Positions 22,201 through 34,560 of a stretch of DNA of 64,000 nt are shown piece by piece. The stretch is from Beta vulgaris subsp. vulgaris (Eukaryota > Streptophyta > Magnoliopsida > Caryophyllales > Amaranthaceae), in NCBI RefSeq assembly GCF_026745355.1, contig NC_079207.1:12832338-12896337 (forward strand), given 5' to 3'. The translations under genes were made by a program, and so were the position numbers. Positions within the stretch are counted from its first letter, which is position 1; each line of letters begins with the position of its first letter. The notes beneath the pieces are model-generated. The model saw only the letters and a list, made by a program, of their open reading frames with translations. It made no database searches and was not told the origin of the DNA.

Positions 22201-25200
22201 TTTAGACAGAAAATGATTGATCAAACTTCCAGTTTAAAAAGAAATATAATGTAAAGAAGAATGCAGGACGAAATAAGATTGAGACAGTTAAAGGTCAACC
22301 AAGTGCCCACGCAAGCATATGCATACATAAGAACCCTACTTCATCAGACATGCCTCACCAAGTTGAGAAGCAACAAAGCAAGCCAACCAACCTCAGATTA
22401 TGTTTTGAAGTTCTCAAAATTATGAAATGGTCTGATCCCTTTTGTTTTCCATTTGACAGGAAAATCACAAAACTCATTATAACTAAATGACAACCAAAAT
22501 CATTAATCTGATCGGATAATGTATGTCATTTTCTTGAAAATAAAGAAATAACTCTAGGTTTTGTGGTTTTGTGATGGACATGCATGAGTACTTCAGGTAG
22601 ACTAGATAACCCCATTGAGCAACAGGTGATAGCCTATTGGTGTAGGCATCACCTCCAATCCCAAAGATCCAGGGATCGAGACTCACCCCGTGTAAGAGGA
22701 ATCACCAATTCCCCCTACTAGCAAAGGACTTTGTCTTACCTTTTTGTTTTGAAGGTAGGGACTTTATCTTACCTACCTTAAATATGTTGTTGATGCATTG
22801 AAAAAACAAGATTTATTTTGTCAAATAGCATCTTATGTGTTACAATTTTTTTTTTTTTTGTAAAATAGCACTGTTTATGCTAAATTTTTTGAAATAGCAC
22901 CTTTTAAGATTATTTTGTTTTTAAAAAACACCTTTTGGCAGGAATCTAGTTTAGCTGCCCCGCACCTAAATGACTGTAGAAAACAAGATTGGCAGATAGG
23001 TGTGCCCATACAGGCGAGTGGTGTGGGCACACCTATGTCAAACGACACGAATTTTCACGTTTTTCTGCAGTTTCTTGGTGCAAACCAAAGTGTTGTTTCA
23101 GGCATTTTTCCTCTGTAGTTTCCCACACTATTAAGAGAGGCATATAACATGTAGAGAAGATATCTCAAACTTTTCTCATACTAGCTTAGAGAAGTTTCTC
23201 AAAAATTCCTCTTGTGTTCTTAAGATAATTTCAATGTACAAATTCTTTGTAGGGAATAGTACTTAACAACAACCAAGTTCTATTTTTTCTTCTTCATGTC
23301 TCATAAGTAGTACTATGTAACTCGGTGTTCGATATGTGTGACTAGATTACAGAGATAAAGTAAACTAATAAAAACCAAAGGGAGTATGAGTCAGCACTTC
23401 TATCACATCAGAGTAAGATACTATAGGTCCATATACTGATACTACAAAGCTTTTTTGGTTCGGCTCCTTGCATCATATCTTGTACTAAACGAAACTACTT
23501 TCACTTCCAGCTCGTGACAAGACCATGGTCATATAGACGGGAGGATAGCCCTTTTAGGAGAGTGGTTGTCTATCCAACTTATCGTGGTTAAGCTGCTTCC
23601 TTTCTTGCCTGCCCTCTTTGGAAACCAATAAGTGAAAACTAGTGTGTGGATGGGGTAATAAAATCCAATCCCCCTCTCTTAACTCTATTCTCTCTTTCTC
23701 TGCCTCCTACTCCACCACGTTCATCCTCTTCCTCCTCCCTAGCCCTTCTCCACCATAGCCTACTTGAATTCAAATGCTTTCTGTCCCTTTATTATTTTCA
23801 CACCTTCTTCAATCATAAGGAGGTTCAAAAGGGGTAAAAGAAAAGGTTACCAAAATAACATCTTCACATAATCATAAAGCTTTCTCCATCCCTCATCATT
23901 CTCACACGCTCCTTTTGGTTGTCCTAAACATTTTAAACACTTCAAGTTCAAGTAAACATTCCATCATTTCTCTTCATCACATCAACCCTTTTCTCTTTCT
24001 TTATCATACCAATTGCTCCTACTTTTTCTTCTCTCCACTACTAAATCTATATTCAATTAAAGCCTATCCTTCATTTGGAACCCAAATGTCAAAATATTGA
24101 GCACAGAGGGAGAATCAATAGAATCACGATAAAATAATAAATTGAGCTATCCAGACAAAAGGAATAGCTATCCAGCTTTACCTTAGACCCCATCGTTAAA
24201 TCAGTAGCAACAATTGCATTTGGGAGGAACTGGTATTGTGACTATATTTTATGAAGTAAATGGTATTGAAGCGAACAAGGTTGCATGTACCTCAACTCTT
24301 TGAAATTAGAATGTGTTCCAACTTCCAAGCAATATGAATGTGGATGCTTTGCCATGCAAAGAGCTTTCAGCCAGGAACAAGCATGAATAAGTCTGTGCAT
24401 ATGCACAGGAGAAGGAAAGAATTCACACTCACCGCACATGGTTCCACGATCAAAGGTCAGTGTCGCAGCAGGGGAAGTAGTCCTTTTCGCTCCTTGCAAA
24501 CCCCATTCAACAATAGAAACCGCTTCTTCGATTCCGTACCCACTTGTCCAAGTAACTGTCATCTGAATATGATGTAAAACATAGATTTCAGAGATATGGA
24601 CTAAACTACTGTATTATTTCATGTGCTAGGAACTATGAATAATTTAAGGATATTGATGGAAGAAATATTTTATTATAGAAAACAAGTGTACAATTTTTCT
24701 TAACTGATTTAGATGCATGCGCAGGAAGAAGTTATTTTTTCTTTATAGAAAAGAGGCAATCAGAAAACTAATATAATCATAATTACAGGCTTACAGCATA
24801 AATTTTGCCTGAACTTAATATGCACCATACTGTCCATGTAGATCAATAAGACAGTACAGAAAAATAAAACTCACCTCATCCCATGAATTTCCTTGAGCCA
24901 GGCGTGGGTATACAGGTGCTTTAGGGTTTGCAAAAGCAACTATATTTGAGATGGCAACCAACTTTGGCTGTTGTCAAAGAGAAAAGTCAACTCTTCAGAG
25001 GATAACCAAAAATTTACACGACACACCATTACACTTTTTGAAGAGTTGGAAATAGAAAATGAGAATATAAATTGGAAATACAATATCCCACAGACTAATT
25101 GGCACAAAATGAACCGAAGTATTTCAAGATTTGATCATTCTTTTTCCCATAGCACATAGATAAAGGAGCAACATGCATTGAGAAAACAATCAGAACACAT

Positions 25201-26086
25201 AAAGAAAACAAGGGAGAGATAATATGAACTTATAAAGTACTAGAAGCATACATTGAGCAGTCCACCAGTAAACAGTGCAAACGAAAAATCAGCTCTCTGG
25301 TTGATCAATTGAAGCTTCAGAGATCCACTCCCTCTGTCTACATACTTAGGATTCGAGAAATTTGCATATTGATACTGCAAGAGAAGCAAGTTGGCCGTTA
25401 GAAGTATATCTACAAAAAAAGAAAGGATGATAAAAGTCCTGAAAACTTCAACTAATCATCCACAGAGAAGGGCAGTTGCATCACAAACTTCCAGTACGAA
25501 CCTTTATGGGAGCAGTGCACAGAAAAGGAGGGGCAACTTTTGAGTTCTCTGCCAAGCATGTAGATGAGCTGATGATAAGGAGACAAAAGATTTTGGTCAT
25601 TAGGATGCTGATTTCTCACTTTTTTTTTCATGAAAAAAGAATATTGATAAAGTAATCTCGAATTGGCTGTCTTGAAAAAGACATACCTGAAATTGGCTGG
25701 AGAAAATACTCCTATCCAATCATCTACTGTAGGCTTGGGGTAGTTGAACTCAACACTAACCCATTCTTTATTCCTTCCCTAAATAGAAATTAAGAGTTAA
25801 CAAGTACTGTCTGCAACTTTATCTGGGTCGATGTAAAATCTGATACTTCGGTAAAATAATTTGGACTATGGTTCTAAATTCCCAATATCAGATGTGCAAG
25901 TTGAATAAAACTTACCCCTAAACCAAGCAGCGAAGGAGAAACTTTAACGAAAGCTTCATCATGGAGAGCAAATTCTGCTCTTTGAATAGCAATTCTTGAC
26001 AGGGGTTGAACCCCATGGGACAAAACACATTGAAGGTATGTAGCAGCCAAAAGGACTACAAAGATTGTAAGCAACAAGTCTCTCAT
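19252..26086 (-). CDS. PAP27: Long-type purple acid phosphatase family protein, PAP1/24/27 group (12 coding exons)
   Basis: Coding exons, in order of translation, are 26086-25916, 25778-25687, 25568-25502, 25374-25252, 24967-24875, 24562-24433, 22071-21990, 21267-21135, 20673-20468, 20380-20255, 20150-19841 and 19557-19252. All borders are GT-AG with consistent phases, and the product is 612 residues, the usual length for this group. It opens with a signal peptide (MRDLLLTIFVVLLAATYLQC), so it should be secreted or vacuolar. The dimetal-site motifs are present: GDMG (293-296), GDICY (334-338), GNHE (367-370), His457 (FLAHR) and GHVH (498-501). An N-terminal fibronectin-like domain precedes them (EMTVTWTSGYGIEEA, VGWRDPGFIHTGF). 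Group members are often annotated 'probable inactive' phosphatases, so activity should not be assumed; assignment to PAP27 over PAP1 or PAP24 is by recollection. The start at 26086 is preferred over an in-frame ATG at 26116 because a 3' splice site (CAG at about 26099) lies between them. Intron 6 (2.36 kb) contains repeats. Confidence 0.93.
22600..22745 (+). repeat. SINE-like sequence in phosphatase intron 6
   Basis: TAGCCTATTGGTGTAGG followed about 45 bases later by GGGATCGAGACTCACC resembles the A and B boxes of a tRNA-derived SINE. It lies in the intron between the sixth and seventh coding exons of the phosphatase gene, in the opposite orientation to that gene. The 3' end is not defined. 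Confidence 0.45.
22996..23036. repeat. 13-bp perfect inverted repeat (hairpin)
   Basis: ATAGGTGTGCCCA (22996-23008) pairs with TGGGCACACCTAT (23024-23036) around a 15-base loop, inside phosphatase intron 6. Could be a degraded transposon end. No function is assigned. Confidence 0.6.
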
Positions 26087-27227
26087 CCCCTTCAAAGTCT
26101 GATATAAGTCAAACATTTAAGGGGCTCTTAGGATTTGAGTAACAAGACTAAATTGCAAATCTCGACATCAAAATACAGTATATAGAGCAAAACATGAGCA
26201 AATCATGAGTATATAGAGCAAAACATGTGAATTCCAAACAGTCAAAATCTTCACAATTAGTCCCGTCATTTGTCGACCCCAAGTTAAACAAGACCATCAA
26301 TCCCTCTGTATAAGAACAAGTTTTTTCCTCGTGTATAAACATGATTTTCCCTCGAAAAATAAATAAATACCATATCCATTCTCATGAAGTCTACTTCTTC
26401 AGCAGTACCATAGTGCATTTCACCAAGTAGCAGCTACCTCCTAGAGACAAATCCCAAGTTGATTCCTACCTCCTATAAATTTTAATCGTATGAACTTAAG
26501 ACACGGTTACATCTTACATGTAAGCAAACAACAAAGAACTAAACAAGCAGCCAAAACATTCTTATTTTTTAATATCCCTTTCAGTTGGAGAGCCATCCGA
26601 TTCATCTCCGAGATGTACCCAACAAAAATCTCGAATATTCAATTGCATTTATGTATTCAACAACTACGAATGTATATAATTATGAATATTACACGAAAGT
26701 GATGTTTTTTTAAGAAAAAACTCAAGACTGTATATTGGGTATCACAAAATTGCCACTTCATTTATAAATATGGTACATCTCCGAGATGAACAACAAAACT
26801 CTCTTCAGGGGTCCTCAGATGTTACTTGGACTCGATAATTCAACAGAAAATAGGTACTTTATACTCTTGAAATGTGTATATGCACAGACCCATAACCAAA
26901 TTTAGCTATCATTCCAACAACCACAGACCCAAGGGTTTATTTTCTACCAGAACCAAATAGCATTTGCTGTTTATAAGAACCCAGAAATATGTAAACATAA
27001 GATGCAAGAATCATTTGTTCAAGTGCAGAAAAATATACTAAGAAAAGGGTACTTAATAACAAGATTAACAACCATATACAATCAAAGAAATAAGTTGAAT
27101 TGCACATTTTCCACATGTAAAGTACAAATCTTTACTATTGAAAAGAGCACAAGTAAAACAGATAATGAAGAAAAGTGATCATGTAAAATAGTAAGTGCAA
27201 AATTACAGTTTAAGTAAGTACACTGAC

Positions 27228-27300
27228 CTATGAAACAGCAAAGAGGAGAGAGTATCTGTTTGATTGAGGAAAGAGAGAGAGGAGTGTAAAATCCCCAGAA
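27228..27300 (-). promoter_or_regulatory. Likely 5' UTR exon of the phosphatase gene
   Basis: Minus-strand sequence ends CATAG|GTCAGT, a good 5' splice site at 27228, and would join the 3' splice site at 26099, leaving a 12-base leader before the ATG at 26086. The exon is CT-rich on the coding strand, as plant leaders often are. An AT-rich TATA-like stretch lies near 27335-27342. The exact transcription start is not known. Confidence 0.45.
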
Positions 27301-27545
27301 AGAATTGGTATAGTTTAGAGATGGAAAAAGTGCATTAATATATTAGGAGTTTTAGTTGACTTTAATTGATTAGTTTTTAATTGTTGATTGGATACTCCGG
27401 CTCCTACGCCGGCGAGTTTAGGCTTATCTAAGCATATTCCTTTTGAGGTACTGCATACTAATAATGCGAGATTTTTAACTTCTATCAATTCGAAGGTGCG
27501 CACGGGATCTTTTTATTTGTGCGCAAGGTATAAAATTAAAACTTT

Positions 27546-28598
27546 CGGTTTTTTCATCAAATACCCTTGAAAAATAAATTTATTCACCAAATACCTCACC
27601 TTTTTTCAAAATTCATCAAATACCCCTAACTTTTAAAAAAATTCACCAGATACCCTTACTATTAACGGACATTAGTGCTCCGTTAGCCTGTATTTACAAG
27701 TGTGCCATAAGTCAACTTAATTAACCCTAAGTCAACCTAATTATCCCTAATTAACCTAATTAACCTAATTAACTCTCCCTAACCCAACCCCAACCCCCAC
27801 ACCCTATACCCACCATCCACCACCCAACCCAGCCCCACCCCCTCCCCCTTCCCCCCCTCGCCGGCAACCCCTCTCGCTCGCCGGCAACCCCCTCCCCCTC
27901 GCGCCGCCTTTCCGGCAGCCCCCTCCCCCTCCCTCACTCTCGTCGCGCCTCCCCTCCCCCTCCTTCCTTCGCACTCCTCTTTCCGGCAGCCCCCTCCCCC
28001 TCCCTCACTCTCGTCGCAGTAGAAACAACAGCAGCAGCAGCAGCAGCAGCGGGGCCAGCGAGAGTGAGGGAGGGGGAAGGGAGGCGCCGACGAGAGTGAG
28101 GGAGGGGGAGGGGAGGCGCGAAGAAGGGGGAGGGGAGGCGCGCGCGACGAGAATGAGGGAGGGGGAGGGGGCTGCCGGAAAGAGGAGCGCGAAGGAAGGA
28201 GGGGGTTGCCGAAAAGGCGGAGGGGAGGGGGCTGTCGGAAAGGCGGTGCGAGGGGGAGGGGGCTGCCGGCGAGGGAGAGGGGAGGGGGATGGGGGGCTGG
28301 GTGGTGGGGCTGGGGTTGTTGGAGGGGTGGTGGGTTAGGGGAGAGAGAGGGAGTTACGTTAGTTAGGTTTTTTAGGGTTTTTTAGAGTTTTTTGGGGTTT
28401 TTTAAGGTTAATTAACACTAATGACTAATGGAGTTAACCGCCGTTAGTCATTAAGGGCATTATTTGTCATTTTTTTTTTAAAATTTGGGGTATCTGGTGA
28501 ATTTTTTTAAAAAGTTAGGGGTATTTGGTGAATTTTGAAAAAAGCTGGGGTATTTGGTGAATAAATTTATTTGTCAGGGGTATTTGGTGAAAAAACCG
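27546..28598. mobile_element. Mutator-like foldback element with 9-bp target duplication
   Basis: Perfect 9-bp direct repeats TAAAACTTT flank it (27537-27545 and 28599-28607). The ends are inverted copies: CGGTTTTTTCATCAAATACC on the left, and the complement of GGTATTTGGTGAAAAAACCG on the right. The complementary arms continue for over 100 bases with three or four spaced 'ttcaccaaatacccc' units. The interior (27840-28340) is also foldback-like: a C-rich left arm faces a G-rich right arm, around a (CAG)n-type run near 28030-28050. A 9-bp duplication and very long inverted ends are typical of MULEs. The 80-codon Gly/Arg frame inside is low-complexity sequence, not a gene. Confidence 0.8.
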
Positions 28599-28607
28599 TA
28601 AAACTTT

Positions 28608-30744
28608 TATCACTTTTCAAGAGGTCATCCATCCTAAAACTACTCTCGTCCAAGCACGCTTAACTGCAGAGTTCTAATGGGATCCAGTATATTAATGCTG
28701 GTATGATCGCACCCTGAAATGAATTGTTGATTTAGTGTAACAAACCCATTTTTTCTGTTGCATGAACAATTGTAATTTTGGATTGAATATTTTCGATTTA
28801 TTTCAAAATTCAGTATGTCTCGAATTTTAAAAATTCAAATTTCAAAATATTTTTCAAATTACTATTTTTCATTTCTCACCTCATTAACATACTGGTGATT
28901 CACATTGTTAGTTTGTTCATCCAAGTCTTCAAAATGTTCTTTCAAATTACTTATGTTCATTGTGATGAATATTTATGTTGTCATTATTATTCTTTGTAAT
29001 GTACAAATATGATTTTTCAATTAGCAACATACTATCTATGATGAATAAACCAATTGAATAGTTAGACATTAATTATCAAAAAAAAATTACATAAGATGAT
29101 TAGTTCAAAATGTAGTATGTACCCAAATATAGAAATAGAACAAAAGAATACAATATATCTCATATGAACACCAGGGTCTTACAAAAGAGCATGTATTGCT
29201 AATTAAATACTATTGAGTTCATTAAGAAGATATTCTTGCTCATGAGCTTCCCCTTCCATTTTCGATTGATTTGATTAGTGAGATCTCGATACTGTAACGT
29301 ATCATTATATTGTCTGAATAGTCGAATTGAACTAATAAAGAAAGGAAAGAACAGTAGTTAAAACAAAATTATTCAAGTTTAAAATACAATGAATATGATC
29401 TTTCAAACATACAATTACACACATTCTAATAATACAATGAACATGCTCCCACATACAATAAATATATGACCAAATATAATGTTCATGTGACTAAAATGAA
29501 CATATTTAGTAATACAATGAACATTAGTCTAAAAATGTGCACCTTGTATTTGTAAATAGTACAATAAACATCACATAATCATACAAAGAACATTTGAACA
29601 AATATTACACATTTATAGGCAAATATATGATAATCAACCTATCATTAATTCATATCATTTCATTGAATATATTACAAACACGTAATGAACATATGATCGA
29701 AATGCAATTAAAATCTGACCAACATGTGTTTTAGTAAACATATGTTAATAGGACAATGAACATATGCCATAATTCATGTTATTAATGCAATTAATATGTG
29801 TCAAACACACAATGAGCATATGAACAACTATATGTAACATCTGAACAAATACATAATAAACATATAGCTAAATACAATAAACATATGACCAACACGAATT
29901 CAATGAGTACATTATAATAATACAACGAATATATATTTACAATACAATGAATATTACCTGTTTTTTTAGATGTCGAAGTCGTTCATCTCCTTTATTCATT
30001 GGGCTCTCTCATTTGTTCATTGGGACATCAATTGCAAGGTTGTTTTCATTATTCACAAACCACTATCAAGATCTTCACTAAAAAAGAGCGAACAAAATAA
30101 GAAATGAAAGTGCAAAATGTAAAAAAATATTCTCTTTTCTTATAAAATGCATAGATATAATACCTTATGTTGTCGATTTCGCTTTGCAACTCGTTTTATT
30201 CATCTTCATATTCTCTTTTCTTATGAAATGCATAGAGTGTTCGTTAAGAAGATATTCAACTCGCTTAACTATTTTTTTTTTTTAAATAGACAAATCAAAT
30301 TGTTTGACAACCCTTGCATTTCCCTAAAAGTTAAAATCCTAACTTACGGTTGTAAAGTTGAATGTGCTACGTAGTTAAACATGTTTGTTATGATGTTATT
30401 GAATCTTCAGTTGTAATAAATTATGAGTTTGTAATGAAATATAAATTGTTATTGTTTTATTAATGATTTTTAAGGGATTTGTATGAATTACTTCAAAAGT
30501 CTTCAATTATCGAACATTTTATTTAGATGCTCCCGGTAAATTTATTTCATGGAAAAAAAAGAGTTCAAAAAAAATTGGATAATTCAGATTGAGTTCTAAT
30601 CTAATGTTTGAAAACTCGAATTGGATTCGTTTGGACTCAAATTCTCATTGGTTTGGCTTTTGATTGGAAAATTAAAATCCAAAATTATATTCAAATCGGA
30701 TTGGATTAGGACTAAATGCAAACCACACACTGAACTTTCACCCC
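28608..30744. repeat. AT-rich region with dispersed 'caatgaacat' motifs
   Basis: No gene is seen. From about 29385 to 29960 the motif 'tacaatgaacatatg' and variants recur roughly every 25-60 bases (more than a dozen copies), a highly degenerate tandem-like array. Elsewhere no structure is recognised. Confidence 0.5.
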
Positions 30745-30930
30745 TAATTTACACAAGTCATGTCAAGTTACCCATTTAATACTTAATTGACAAGTCTTGG
30801 ATGGACCAGATTTACAATAAGTTGGTGTGAGCTCAAAGCAGGATAATCACACAAGAACTTACTATATTATCATGCAAAAACTCACTATATAAGAACACTG
30901 ACTACTTTCTCCGCAACAAAATTACTGCAA
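30745..30930. repeat. Copy of a dispersed MITE-like family ('ggaccaGATTTACAATAA')
   Basis: The text around 30745-30900 ('acacaagtcatgtcaagtta', 'atggaccagatttacaataa', 'actatattatcatgcaaaaac') closely matches 57600-57745. It also shares the terminal motif with 50241-50508. Only the left end is clear here. Confidence 0.5.
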
Positions 30931-31979
30931 CAATTTGGCTCAGCACAAACTCATAGTCAAAATTTGGTAATTACAGTTAGAGGAGTGGATTAGTGAAAAG
31001 GAGGACTGAGAAAAAAGGGGACGAGGGGACCATTATTGGATTTGTTCCCCATGTGGGGTTTTTAGGCGCCAAAATGGGGGAGAACTTTTTTGGCTTTTAG
31101 GAAAGATAATAAAGTTGCCATCATTTCACCTTTTCACTCTCCCTTAATTCTCAAAATTTTTTATCAGTCAAAGTTTCTAGAGGACAAAATTGAGGGGGCC
31201 AATTTTTTTAGCTGAAAATTTTAAGGTGCCATTTTCTTTTTAGAGTCATTGAATCCAAAAATTTTAAGCATGCATAATTTATAAGCACCATATACTTACA
31301 ACCCAAATTTTAAACTTTAGTAATTAATTGAAATTTTAAAGTTTCCCACCATTTCAAATGTTAATCCCTAATTACACCTCCCTATATATAAGGAGAGGAA
31401 CCCACAAAAAAATCAATTTTTCAATAGCAAAAAAAATATCATCCCACAATGGCAACTTAGGTTAAATTAGAAAACAATCATTGTACACACTATACATATT
31501 GCGCACACTTTATCTTCATGTTCTTGCAACCAAAAAAATACAGCACCAACAGTAGCACCCTCCTCCGAGCAAAAAGACCAGTCAAAATGGATGAAGAAGA
31601 TGCATTCTTTGGAATAGATCAGCTACTTGATGAAGAATAGTTAGGAGCACCTACACCTACTGTAGAAGAAATGTGGGTAAATGAATTTGTTAGAAAAAAA
31701 TTTGAAAATTTCACAAACAATCAAAGAGGTTACATCATTTTCACCTACTTGCATGATGAAAAATGAGAAGTTATCATGGGGGAAAATTTCATCAGTTGCT
31801 AAATAAATTGGGGTGCATAAAAGTACAATTTCAGGAAGCAAAGTAACAAAAAATAAGGGGAGAAGCCATTGATGTCAGCTCAAAGAAAAAGGGAAGTCAA
31901 GGAGGAAAGCACATGAAGTTTATGGGTAGTGGTTATAGTCAGTTCCCCTGCATCTGAGGTGTAGGCTATTTAAGTGCTC
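30931..31979. other. No gene recognised ahead of the mariner remnant
   Basis: AT-rich sequence. The right part (31440-31980) may be the worn N-terminal part of the mariner element that follows, but I cannot align a DNA-binding domain to it with confidence. Confidence 0.35.
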
Positions 31980-33372
31980 ACACATGAAGATTTGAGTATG
32001 CAACAGAGGGTAGCAAACCATGTTTCATCCCTATGAACAACATTGTTCATATTGATGAAAAATGGTTTTACTTAATTAAATCTTGACAAAAGAAGGTTTT
32101 ATCTCCTACCAGCAGAAATTGATACATAGAGTATGCATGTCAAAAATATACAAGATCAAGGCAATGTTCATGGGTGTTACTAGGGGTGTACACAAACCGA
32201 TCCGGATCGAAATTTAGACCGGACCAGACCGGATCGTAGATTCCGGTCCGGTCCCCGATTCGACGAATATCAGGATTCCAGTCCATACCTAGAAAATTCC
32301 GATCCGAACCGGTTGGACCGAAATTTCTATTATTTTAGTAAAAAAAACTTTATATGTTAAAAAAATAAAATTAAAAGGTAGAAAGTTAGAAATTTAAAAA
32401 CCTACTATTATTCTTTTAGAATTATTGTTATTAAAATTATTAATTTTTAGTGTATATAATTTATAAATATATTTGAATAAAATAAAAAAGATTATTTTTG
32501 TTTGGAAAAAATTCCGGTCCAAGACCAAACCGGAATTTGTCCGGCCCAAGAGGTTCCGGACCGGAATTTTTTCCGGTCCAAGAAAATTTCGGATTCTGGT
32601 CCGCAACCGGTGCACACCCCTAGGTGTTATATCAAGGCCCTTATTTAATGATGTGGTGTGATGATACATGATGGGAAATTTGAAATATTCTCATCTGTGT
32701 TCAGACAAAGAGTAAAAAAGAGAAGCAAAAACAGAGAACTTGGAACACTTAAGACCAAGGCAATACAAAATGTGATTAAGGTTATAATCAGAAATATGGT
32801 GTTGAGAAATGTGCTACCAAGCATCATGAGAAAATGGCCAAAAGTAATGTGCAGGGACATCTCCATTCAACAAGACAATGCAAGGCCACACCTAATTGAT
32901 GATGATGCAAAATAGAATTGCAGCAAGCAATAATGGGTTTAAGATTCGCCTAATTTTCCAACCACCACATTCTCCTGATTTCAACATCCTAGATTTAGTT
33001 CTATTTAGGGATATTCAAAGTTTGCAATACCAATTATTTCCTAAAAATTTGGATGGGTTGATTGAGAAAGTCAACCAAGCATATGCAAACTTTGATCCCA
33101 ATATGATTAGGTACACATGGATTCGCTTACAACATGTAATGGTAGAAGCTCTCAAGGTCAAGGGAGAGAACAACTACAAGAATTAACACGTGGGAAAGGC
33201 TAGGTTGGACAGGTTGGGATTACTAAAGGAGAATATTAAAGTTGATCAAGAAATCATAAATGAGGTTGTTGCACATCTTAATGCAGTGACCACTGATTTT
33301 TCAGAAGCAATGGAAGAAGACATAGAAGTTGATGCAGATCAGAAGAAGCTTGAAGATGATTGTCCCTTGTAA
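31980..33372 (+). pseudogene. Plant mariner-like transposase pseudogene, split by a hAT MITE
   Basis: Fragments occur in collinear order: IPMNNIVHIDEKWFYLIKS (about 32025-32085; the first catalytic Asp is in HIDEKWFY), then ISIQQDNARPHLIDD (second catalytic Asp in QQDNARPH, about 32860-32900), then IFQPPHSPDFNILDLVLFRD (third Asp context, about 32955-33010). A C-terminal part follows: VKGENNYKN and, after a stop, GKARLDRLGLLKENIKVD. Known plant mariners carry a D,D39D triad in this order. It is dead: in-frame stops follow LIKS and NNYKN, a frame change lies near 32890-32900, and a 442-bp MITE sits between the first and second blocks. No terminal repeats were identified. Confidence 0.8.
32181..32622. 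mobile_element. hAT-type MITE inserted in the mariner pseudogene
   Basis: The ends are TAGGGGTGTACACAAACCG and, inverted, TAGGGGTGTGCACCGGTTG, with an 8-bp target duplication differing at one base (GGTGTTAC at 32173-32180, GGTGTTAT at 32623-32630). TAGGGGTG termini with 8-bp duplications are typical of hAT MITEs. The interior repeats 'ttccggtcc' and 'gaccgga' motifs on both strands, so the element is largely self-complementary. Confidence 0.85.
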
Positions 33373-34560
33373 CCACTTTTGATGAAGGTGAAGCTAAAAT
33401 GTGTAAGCCCCTTTTTGTTCACTTACCAAGATTTTGAACCTCAAGTTAAATATTTCTTTTTGTTAGGTTAACTGTAGTGGTTACAGGGTCTTTTTTATAG
33501 TTATGTGATCACAGTCACTAGTTGGACTCCTTTTTGTTATCCAAATTGAAACATTTTGTTCAACTTAATGGAAGTTATCTTATGTCTATATTATCCACTG
33601 CTTATTGAGACTCAATGGTTGAAAAAAAATATTGTTATTATAAATTGAATGCACACTTCTACTTTCAAAACTCTCATCATTTTACAGCCTTTATGTCCAT
33701 CAAGTTTCTGGTTTTTTCACAAATCAGTTTATGATGTTTGTTCTCTCAACTTTGACGACAAGGACTAACGTCAATGGTGTACCATGCTTATAAGCATTAA
33801 CACCAGCATAGGTCCATTGTTGAAACGAATCAATTCAAACATCATAAACAAATGTGTTGAGTCCCTTCATCACTTGGACTTTAACAATCAAGGACTTATA
33901 GGGAAAAAAAAGGGGGTGCACGCGCGCGCGCGCACACACACACACACACACAACATGCATCCAGTAATGACTTCTCCAACTCAAAGGACATGTACTCATA
34001 CATATCCAACACATACAACATCATATCAAACAGCAACAATATCACAGTCAAACATATCCACCACAAACAACAACAAATTCAACCTCAACCATATCCAACA
34101 CCAACAACAACATATGACACACAAAATCCATCCTCCAATCCAATCCAACAGCCACAAAAATAAATTTAACACTCAACCAAAAAATCCAACAACCAACAAA
34201 TAAATCCAACAACCAACACAATCCATCCTCCAATCCAATACAACAGCTAATCCAACACCCACAACAAATATCCAACAGCAAACAAAAACATACAATAGCA
34301 ACAATATATAAATCCAACACCGTACCAAATAGTATAAATCCAACAGTGACAACTGGAACAAAAACTTATTTAACAATACAAATTAACTCCAGCACTAACT
34401 AATCAAAAGAACCTAATCCAACGTGAATTATAATCCCACATGAACAACACTATAAATATAATCCCACATGAACAACACTATAAATATAATCCCAAAGCAA
34501 TCAATATCACGAAAAAAACCACATACATTCATGAGGAACAACAATTCACAAAGAAAACAA
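33373..34560. repeat. Low-complexity region: (CG)n/(CA)n microsatellite and CAA-rich tract
   Basis: A (CG)6-7 run followed by (CA)n is at about 33920-33952. From 33960 to 34400 the sequence is built of 'aatccaacaaccaacaa' variants. At 34428-34490 a unit of about 31 bases ('aatcccacatgaacaacact') occurs twice in tandem. Frames of 90-139 codons here are repeat by-products. Confidence 0.6.

Noticed and set aside
28096..28338. 80-codon Gly/Arg-rich frame
   Set aside because: Lies in the G-rich arm of the foldback Mutator-like element; pure low complexity.
33784..34376. Frames of 67-139 codons on both strands
   Set aside because: Built from (CA)n and CAA-type repeats.
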